Source: Fischerella thermalis PCC 7521
GTDB taxonomy: Bacteria > Cyanobacteriota > Cyanobacteriia > Cyanobacteriales > Nostocaceae
DNA length: 59,592 nt
NCBI RefSeq assembly: GCF_000317225.1
Contig: NZ_AJLL01000052.1
Coordinates: 1 to 59,592, forward strand
Reading direction: 5' to 3'
Shown: positions 54,854 through 59,592 of the stretch, in pieces
How the letters are laid out: each line of letters begins with the position of its first letter
How positions within the stretch are numbered: position 1 is the stretch's first letter
The notes under the pieces: model-generated
Database searches by the model: none
Seen by the model: only the letters and a program-made list of their open reading frames with translations
What the model was told of the DNA's origin: nothing
Program-made: the position numbers and the translations under genes

Positions 54854-55401
54854 ATTACAGTGTTGTAATGTCTCAGCCACAGCAAAAGGTTTTTCTTGAG
54901 GTAGCTGGGTAAACACATACTCTTTGTATTGCGCTAGAAAGTGGTTATCAAAGCCTAGCGCCTGCTCACACAAACCGCGTAACAGCTGTCGCAAAAATTT
55001 CCTGTTTCACTAAGATTATTCAAGGATGGCAGCTACTAGTAAAAAATGAACAATAGGGTAAATTGTATAGTAAGGTACTGCACTTCACCCTTTAAATAAG
55101 TAACATTACTAAGAAAATTACCTATTGAGCATGTGACGCAGGTAAATCTGGCTTGATTTTTGGTAATACAGGCATTACAAAAAATTGATAATCAAGTTGA
55201 CTAGCTAAAGCAATTGTTACAATTTCTTAGACAATCCTATCAGAGCACAGCAGTACGACATTGCTCTAACTGTCGCCAAAGCAACGGAAAAACTGCGAAT
55301 TTTAGCTGAAATATTCCCAACAGCAGAAACACCAGACAAAGAATTTAGCTGATAGTTGGTTGCATCACTCATAATTAAGTTGATTATTACCAAAACGTCT
55401 T
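54854..55401. other. Spacer with probable gene remnants
   Basis: Two short open stretches have protein-like composition but no complete gene. On the minus strand, 54842-54985 reads LRGLCEQALGFDNHFLAQYK then VFTQLPQEKPF after an in-frame TGA. On the plus strand, 55231-55353 reads QQYDIALTVAKATEKLRILA then EIFPTAETPDKEFS and ends at a TGA. I cannot assign either. Confidence 0.35.
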
Positions 55402-56193
55402 ATGAGAGAGCTGGAGCGGTATTATCGGGTGTTAGACTTGGAGCCTGGAGCAAGCCTAGAGGAGGTGAACCAGGCTTACAAAGATTTGGCTTTTATTTGG
55501 CATCCCGATCGCATCCCCCTAGAAAACCAGCGTCTAAGAGAAAAGGCGCAAAAAAAGTTACAGGAAATTAACGAGGCTAGAGAAAAATTGCGCTCTCTTA
55601 AGACCAAGCATCAAATTCCCCATCATTCGCATCATTCTCATCACTCGTATAACTCGTATCAGCCTTATCAGCATCATTCGCCACCACCCCCACCAAAAAA
55701 GCCACAAACAAAAACTACCTATCAATCACCAAACCCTCAATCAGCAAACTCTCGTTCAGCAAATCATCAGTCACCTAATCCTCGCTCAACAAACTCTCAA
55801 TCAGCAAACTATGAACCACCCAAGCCAAACCCAGACTTGAGTGGTAAAGATTTTAGCCACGCCAATTTAAGTAATAAAGACTTATCTGGCAGAAATTTGA
55901 GTTACGCCAACTTGAGTGGTGCAAATCTCACTGATGCTTTCATGCATAAAGTCGTCCTCAGGGGTGCGGATTTATCTGAAGCCAACTTGTTTAGAGCTAA
56001 CTTACTTTTGGCAGATTTGCGAGAAGCTAATCTCCGGAATACTAACTTAATTGGTGCTGACTTAAGTGGTGCTGACTTGCGTGGTGCTGACTTGACAGGC
56101 GCACGTGTTCGTTCTGGCGATCGCTTACTCGTAAAACTGATTGGTGCTAACCTCAGTGGTGCTATCATGCCCGATGGCAATGTTCATGGCTGA
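55402..56193 (+). CDS. DnaJ domain-pentapeptide repeat fusion
   Basis: This 263-residue protein has an N-terminal J domain (residues 3-68) with the HPD motif at 34-36, needed to stimulate Hsp70 (DnaK) ATPase. A low-complexity His/Ser/Tyr/Pro/Asn linker follows (about 75-150), encoded by CATCATTC- and TCAGCAAACTCTCAA-like repeats. The C-terminus (about 150-255) is a pentapeptide-repeat solenoid (LSGANL, LRGADL, LSGADL). A J domain joined to such repeats would recruit DnaK to whatever the solenoid binds. Such fusions are found in cyanobacteria; the client is unknown. Confidence 0.88.
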   Translation: MRELERYYRVLDLEPGASLEEVNQAYKDLAFIWHPDRIPLENQRLREKAQKKLQEINEAREKLRSLKTKHQIPHHSHHSHHSYNSYQPYQHHSPPPPPKKPQTKTTYQSPNPQSANSRSANHQSPNPRSTNSQSANYEPPKPNPDLSGKDFSHANLSNKDLSGRNLSYANLSGANLTDAFMHKVVLRGADLSEANLFRANLLLADLREANLRNTNLIGADLSGADLRGADLTGARVRSGDRLLVKLIGANLSGAIMPDGNVHG

Positions 56194-56210
56194 TAATAGT
56201 TGATGGTTGG

Positions 56211-56239
56211 TTGTTGGTAGTTGATTGGAATACCAACAA
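56211..56239. repeat. TTGTTGGTA hairpin repeat upstream of SDR gene
   Basis: TTGTTGGTA/TACCAACAA, a perfect 9-bp hairpin in a GTTGGTTGTTGG-rich segment, about 33 bp before the start codon at 56272. Confidence 0.7.
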
Positions 56240-56271
56240 ACAACTAACAACTAACACCCAATAAAAATTCC

Positions 56272-57099
56272 ATGAATATAACAATCATTGGTTGTGGTTA
56301 TGTAGGTTTGAGAGTTGCTCAATATTGGCAGCAAGAATGTAATTTTATTATCACTGCAACCACAACTACTCCCGAACGAGTTGCGGAACTAGAAACTATA
56401 GCCCAACGAGCTATAGTTTTACAGGGCAATGACTTTGATAAACTAAAATCAGTTTTAAAAAATCAAGATGTTGTACTTTTGAGTGTTGGTGCAAAAGGCC
56501 CTAATACTTATGAAGAAAGCTACTTACAAACTGCTCGTAATTTAGTTTCAGCTTTAAAGCAAACCCCCAGTGTTCAACAACTAATATATACCAGTAGTTG
56601 TTCTGTATATGGCGAACAAAATGGTGCATTAGTAGATGAAGAAACACAAGTTGCACCAAAAACTCCTGGTAGTGAAATCCTTTATGCTACTGAGCAAGAA
56701 TTACTTGCAGGATCCAGCGATCACCTCCGTGTGTGTATTTTACGTTTGGGAGGAATCTATGGTCCTGGTCGAGAACTAGTGAAAATATACAGCCGAATTG
56801 CTGGTACAACTCGTCCTGGTAGTGGTGAAGAACCAGCAAATTGGATTCATGTTGATGATATTGTTGCTGCTGTAGAATTTGCCCGTCGTCATCGTTTGCA
56901 AGGGATTTATAATTTAGTTGATAACGATGAGCTAACAACAAGAGAAGTATCTGAGCGTGTATGTGAAATACACAATCTGCCCAAAGTTACTTGGGATTCC
57001 TCCTTAAGTAGCAAGCGTCCATACAATGCCAAGATATCAAATCAAAAAATAAAAGAAGCAGGATACGAATTCATTCATCCCCAAATGATTTTTAGTTGA
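56272..57099 (+). CDS. NAD-dependent epimerase/dehydratase (extended SDR)
   Basis: This 275-residue protein is an extended short-chain dehydrogenase resembling YeeZ-type and sugar nucleotide epimerase-like proteins. It begins with the dinucleotide motif IGCGYVGLRVA (6-16). The catalytic Ser/Tyr area is TSSCSVYGEQNG (about 107-118), but the usual YxxxK is replaced (YATEQ near 140), so classical SDR chemistry is uncertain. RLGGIYGPGR (about 161-170) and WIHVDDIVAAVEFA (about 189-202) are typical. It lies 21 bp before the hydrolase-like gene, so the two form an operon. Confidence 0.82.
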   Translation: MNITIIGCGYVGLRVAQYWQQECNFIITATTTTPERVAELETIAQRAIVLQGNDFDKLKSVLKNQDVVLLSVGAKGPNTYEESYLQTARNLVSALKQTPSVQQLIYTSSCSVYGEQNGALVDEETQVAPKTPGSEILYATEQELLAGSSDHLRVCILRLGGIYGPGRELVKIYSRIAGTTRPGSGEEPANWIHVDDIVAAVEFARRHRLQGIYNLVDNDELTTREVSERVCEIHNLPKVTWDSSLSSKRPYNAKISNQKIKEAGYEFIHPQMIFS

Positions 57100-57120
57100 C
57101 AATCTCAGAAATCCTATCTC

Positions 57121-58032
57121 ATGATGACTCAAAATCAAACAGCATCTCCCACCCAGTTTTACACTTGGCAAAAGTACCGTTGTGCTTACGCAGTTCATCA
57201 ACCAATTAATGCTACACCTACTGGTATACCCCTGCTATTAATTCATCCCATTGGTGTAGGTTTATCGCGGCAATTTTGGCGACGCTTTTGTGATAAATGG
57301 TATGAACAACAACAGCAAAACTTAATTTATAACCCTGATTTACTCGGTTGTGGTGAAAGTGATCAGCCCCATATTGCTTACACCCCAAAAGATTGGGCAG
57401 AACAACTAACATACTTTTTAAAAACAATTGTACAAAAACCTGTGATTGTGATAGCCCAGGGTGCTTTATTCGCAGTTGCCATTGAATTAGTTAAAAAAGA
57501 ACCAAATTTAGTTGCAGGGTTAGTATTAGCATCTCCTCCGGCTTGGCCTTTGATCACAAAAGAATTACCGAAATGGCAACCAAAATTAATTTGGAATCTG
57601 TTAGATTCGCCCTTAGGTAATATATTTTATCGCTACGCCCGGAGAGAAAAATTTTTGCGTGATTTTTCAACTAAACAACTTTTTGATGCAGCAGAAGATG
57701 TTGATTCAGAATGGTTAAATACTTTGCGTGCAGGCGCACAAAATACTGCTAGTCGCTATGCTGTTTTTTCATTTCTAGCCGGGTTTTGGTTACAGGACTA
57801 TAGTCATGCGATCGCTAATATTAATAAACCCACATTAGTAGTTTTAGGTGAACATATATCGAGTATTGCCAAAGAAGGTAAAAAACTCGAATCAGATGCA
57901 TGGTTATCTGATTACCTTACAGCTTTACCCCAAAGTCGTGGGATAAAAATTCCTGGTCGCAATGTTTTACCATACGAATCTACGGCTGAATTTGTCAAGG
58001 CAATATCACCGTTTATAAATGAATTTTCTTGA
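57121..58032 (+). CDS. Alpha/beta-hydrolase fold protein lacking the catalytic serine
   Basis: The fold is clear: LLLIHPIGVGLSRQFW (38-53), YNPDLLGCGESDQP (70-83), and a strand-elbow-helix at VIVIAQGALFAVA (108-120). In the elbow, where active enzymes have GxSxG, this protein reads A-Q-G-A-L, placing glycine at 114 instead of the nucleophile. The C-terminal GRNVLPYES segment likewise has asparagine near where GHxPxxE histidine is expected. It is therefore probably non-enzymatic or of altered chemistry. It shares an operon with the SDR protein upstream. Length (303) is normal. Confidence 0.8.
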   Translation: MMTQNQTASPTQFYTWQKYRCAYAVHQPINATPTGIPLLLIHPIGVGLSRQFWRRFCDKWYEQQQQNLIYNPDLLGCGESDQPHIAYTPKDWAEQLTYFLKTIVQKPVIVIAQGALFAVAIELVKKEPNLVAGLVLASPPAWPLITKELPKWQPKLIWNLLDSPLGNIFYRYARREKFLRDFSTKQLFDAAEDVDSEWLNTLRAGAQNTASRYAVFSFLAGFWLQDYSHAIANINKPTLVVLGEHISSIAKEGKKLESDAWLSDYLTALPQSRGIKIPGRNVLPYESTAEFVKAISPFINEFS

Positions 58033-58230
58033 GACTACAAAACTATAAAAACACCTCGGAGCAAAAGAATCAGAGACTATATTATATAGTAAATATTAAG
58101 TGCGGGAGGCAAAAGCGACAAGTAATTTTATTTTTACTTTATCTTTATAAAGAAACTTTTAGAAGCTTAACTGAAATTTAAATTTAATCAAACAAGAATT
58201 AGTAGTTAATGGTTAGTAGTATTTAGTTTT

Positions 58231-58254
58231 TTGTTGGTTGTTTGGAACCAACAA
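58231..58254. repeat. TTGTTGGTT hairpin repeat upstream of DUF6765-like gene
   Basis: TTGTTGGTT/AACCAACAA, a perfect 9-bp hairpin about 30 bp before the ATG at 58285, of the same type as 56211-56239. Confidence 0.7.
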
Positions 58255-58284
58255 TCAGCAATTAACAATAAACAACTAACTGTT

Positions 58285-59349
58285 ATGCAAATTGACTTTC
58301 ATCATGGTGTCACCTACGTAGTCGCACGACTAGCCGGATTTGAACATAAAGCTGCTAGTATCATTGCATATTGCGCTCAATACGTAGATGATGCCACAAA
58401 TGCTGGGATCATTCGCTTTGACAACGGCGCGTTGTTTAGCCGCATCAGTTCCGCCCACAAAATGCTTGACTATCGTAACTTTCAGGAACTAGCAAATCAT
58501 CGCGTTTGGATTCCCTTCCATTTTCTACCCGGAAATGGTGGCAAAAAAGTAGGAGAATATCTGACGAGTAGCTTTATTGACAAGCTCATCTGTCGTCCTA
58601 ATAGCTACGTAGCTCAAGATATGGTGAGTGAATGCATTCGTCGCCGTGATTCTACTTATGCACTACATCGCCTTGGAATCACTATGCATGTATATGCAGA
58701 TACGTGGGCGCATCAGGGATTTGCTGGTGTAAATCATCGAGTTAATGAAGCTAAAAAGTTGGTTGATGAATATGGCAATCCTGATCGCAGTCTGATGGAT
58801 CGTCTCAAAAATTACTGTGTCAGTGAAGCTTTACCTTTAGGACATGGAGCAGTTCTGAGTCACCCAGACAAACCCTACTTACGCTGGGGTTATACCAATG
58901 GAAGGGGTGAAAAAATTACTAGAGACAATCCAAAAGATTTTCTAGAGGCGGCTGAGTGTATGTGTAAAGCGATGCAGCGCTATATAATAGGCAATCCAGA
59001 TGCAGATGTACCAGGATTACCCAAATCTGACCAAGATACAATAGCTTCCATGCTACAAAATATTACCGATAAAAAAGGTAGTGTTAGACACCAAAAATGG
59101 CTACAGGCGATCGCCGAAGGTAAATTTAGTTTTGGTAAAGAATATGTCACTTATATTCCCAAAGGCAAAAACTCTTGGAAATACATAGCCCTTGGTACAG
59201 AAGAATATGTAGATCGAGACAACGAAATATTTTCCTACCACACCACTTTTTTAGCTAGCGATTGGAAACTATTTCATGATGCCTTAAAGGCACATCATTT
59301 TTACATTATTCACGAATTATTACCTAGATACGATATCTGTGTTGCTTAA
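58285..59349 (+). CDS. DUF6765-like protein
   Basis: This 354-residue protein begins MQIDFHHGVTYVVARLAGF, the opening I associate with the DUF6765 family. Conserved His/Asp-rich motifs run through it: FHHG at 5-8, YVDDATNAG near 34-42, HVYADTWAHQGF near 136-147 (HxxxD/WAH pattern) and LGHGAVLSHPD near 184-194. Their spacing recalls zinc-dependent phospholipase C-like folds, so a metal-dependent hydrolase is possible, but this is inference. The ATG at 58285 is preferred over an in-frame start 18 codons upstream that lies in repeat DNA. Confidence 0.7.
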   Translation: MQIDFHHGVTYVVARLAGFEHKAASIIAYCAQYVDDATNAGIIRFDNGALFSRISSAHKMLDYRNFQELANHRVWIPFHFLPGNGGKKVGEYLTSSFIDKLICRPNSYVAQDMVSECIRRRDSTYALHRLGITMHVYADTWAHQGFAGVNHRVNEAKKLVDEYGNPDRSLMDRLKNYCVSEALPLGHGAVLSHPDKPYLRWGYTNGRGEKITRDNPKDFLEAAECMCKAMQRYIIGNPDADVPGLPKSDQDTIASMLQNITDKKGSVRHQKWLQAIAEGKFSFGKEYVTYIPKGKNSWKYIALGTEEYVDRDNEIFSYHTTFLASDWKLFHDALKAHHFYIIHELLPRYDICVA

Positions 59350-59542
59350 TACTATTTTTATAGTGGTGTGATTCATAGCTACTAGACTTGGGCTATTAAT
59401 CAACTCAAATCAAACTCACAAAACGCTATTAGTTTCTTTGTGTCTTTGCGTCTTAGTGCTTCAAAGATTATCTCGCTTTTGATGTGTCTTTTCTAAAAAT
59501 CGAGCTTTCAATTTTTCATATCGTCATAATAGAGCAAAATTA

Positions 59543-59573
59543 AAAGCCTCCTTTTTGAGCGTAGGGAGGCTTT
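59543..59573. terminator. Terminator-like hairpin near the window end
   Basis: AAAGCCTCC/GGAGGCTTT, a perfect 9-bp stem with a 13-nt loop. It follows a CTTTGTGTCTTTGCGTCTTAGTG dispersed repeat (about 59437-59463), 190 bp past the last gene. Confidence 0.6.
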
Positions 59574-59592
59574 CGATCTAACTAAATAATAT

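Overview
The window is chromosomal DNA from a filamentous cyanobacterium, most likely of the Nostocales. The evidence is the very frequent HIP1 octamer (GCGATCGC), low GC with AT-rich spacers, short tandem heptanucleotide repeats, interspersed hairpin repeats, and families typical of this group: a WD40 STAND NTPase, several pentapeptide-repeat proteins, the SelD fusion, DUF4912, and Hfq beside dapF. I see no rRNA, tRNA, CRISPR array or intact transposase.

Layout. 0-14 kb holds mostly housekeeping and conserved genes: glgP, fghA, three conserved proteins of unknown role, a secreted phytase-like esterase, queE, and a pair for exopolysaccharide synthesis (STAS-sugar transferase fusion and a GT4 glycosyltransferase). 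14.1-17.1 kb is a decayed island with remnants of a DJ-1/PfpI protein, a LuxR-type regulator and a TPP enzyme, two small RHH-like proteins and one MITE. 17.1-28 kb is accessory: a haem-oxygenase-like diiron protein, a small exported protein, a 14-repeat WD40 STAND protein, an orphan type II thioesterase, a beta-helix protein and a membrane pentapeptide protein. 28-46 kb returns to metabolism (Ndh-SelD fusion, AEC transporter, DUF4912, hfq/dapF, quinone oxidoreductase, gor, queD), with a broken histidine kinase and a truncated nuclease-RTX chimera between. 46-51 kb has a photolyase-like FAD protein and then a likely zinc-responsive operon: a Zur-like palindrome, an FAD monooxygenase-like protein, a zinc-independent-type HemB and a COG0523 metallochaperone. 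52.5-54 kb is aroF with its leader. 54-59.6 kb has a zinc-ribbon membrane protein, a DnaJ-pentapeptide fusion, an SDR epimerase, a catalytically degenerate alpha/beta-hydrolase and a DUF6765-like protein.

The most notable feature is the leader of aroF (DAHP synthase, first step of aromatic amino acid synthesis). It carries two tandem ribosome-mediated attenuators. Each has a tiny leader peptide packed with aromatic codons (MFINSSYYYYWFRVVHRE and MIYFGSWFYFYFWPRTSSG). In each, the last codons form the 5' strand of an antiterminator that competes with an intrinsic terminator just downstream. The peptide starting at 53648 has its ribosome binding site directly after the U-tract of the first terminator, so the two must act in series. 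The logic is textbook trp-type attenuation, but the doubled, Tyr-then-Phe/Trp/Tyr arrangement in a cyanobacterium is not something I know to be described.

A second theme is repeat DNA that has entered genes. Interspersed repeats supply the N-termini of the GxxExxY and nuclease-RTX proteins, the C-terminus of AroF, and the linker of the Ndh-SelD fusion.
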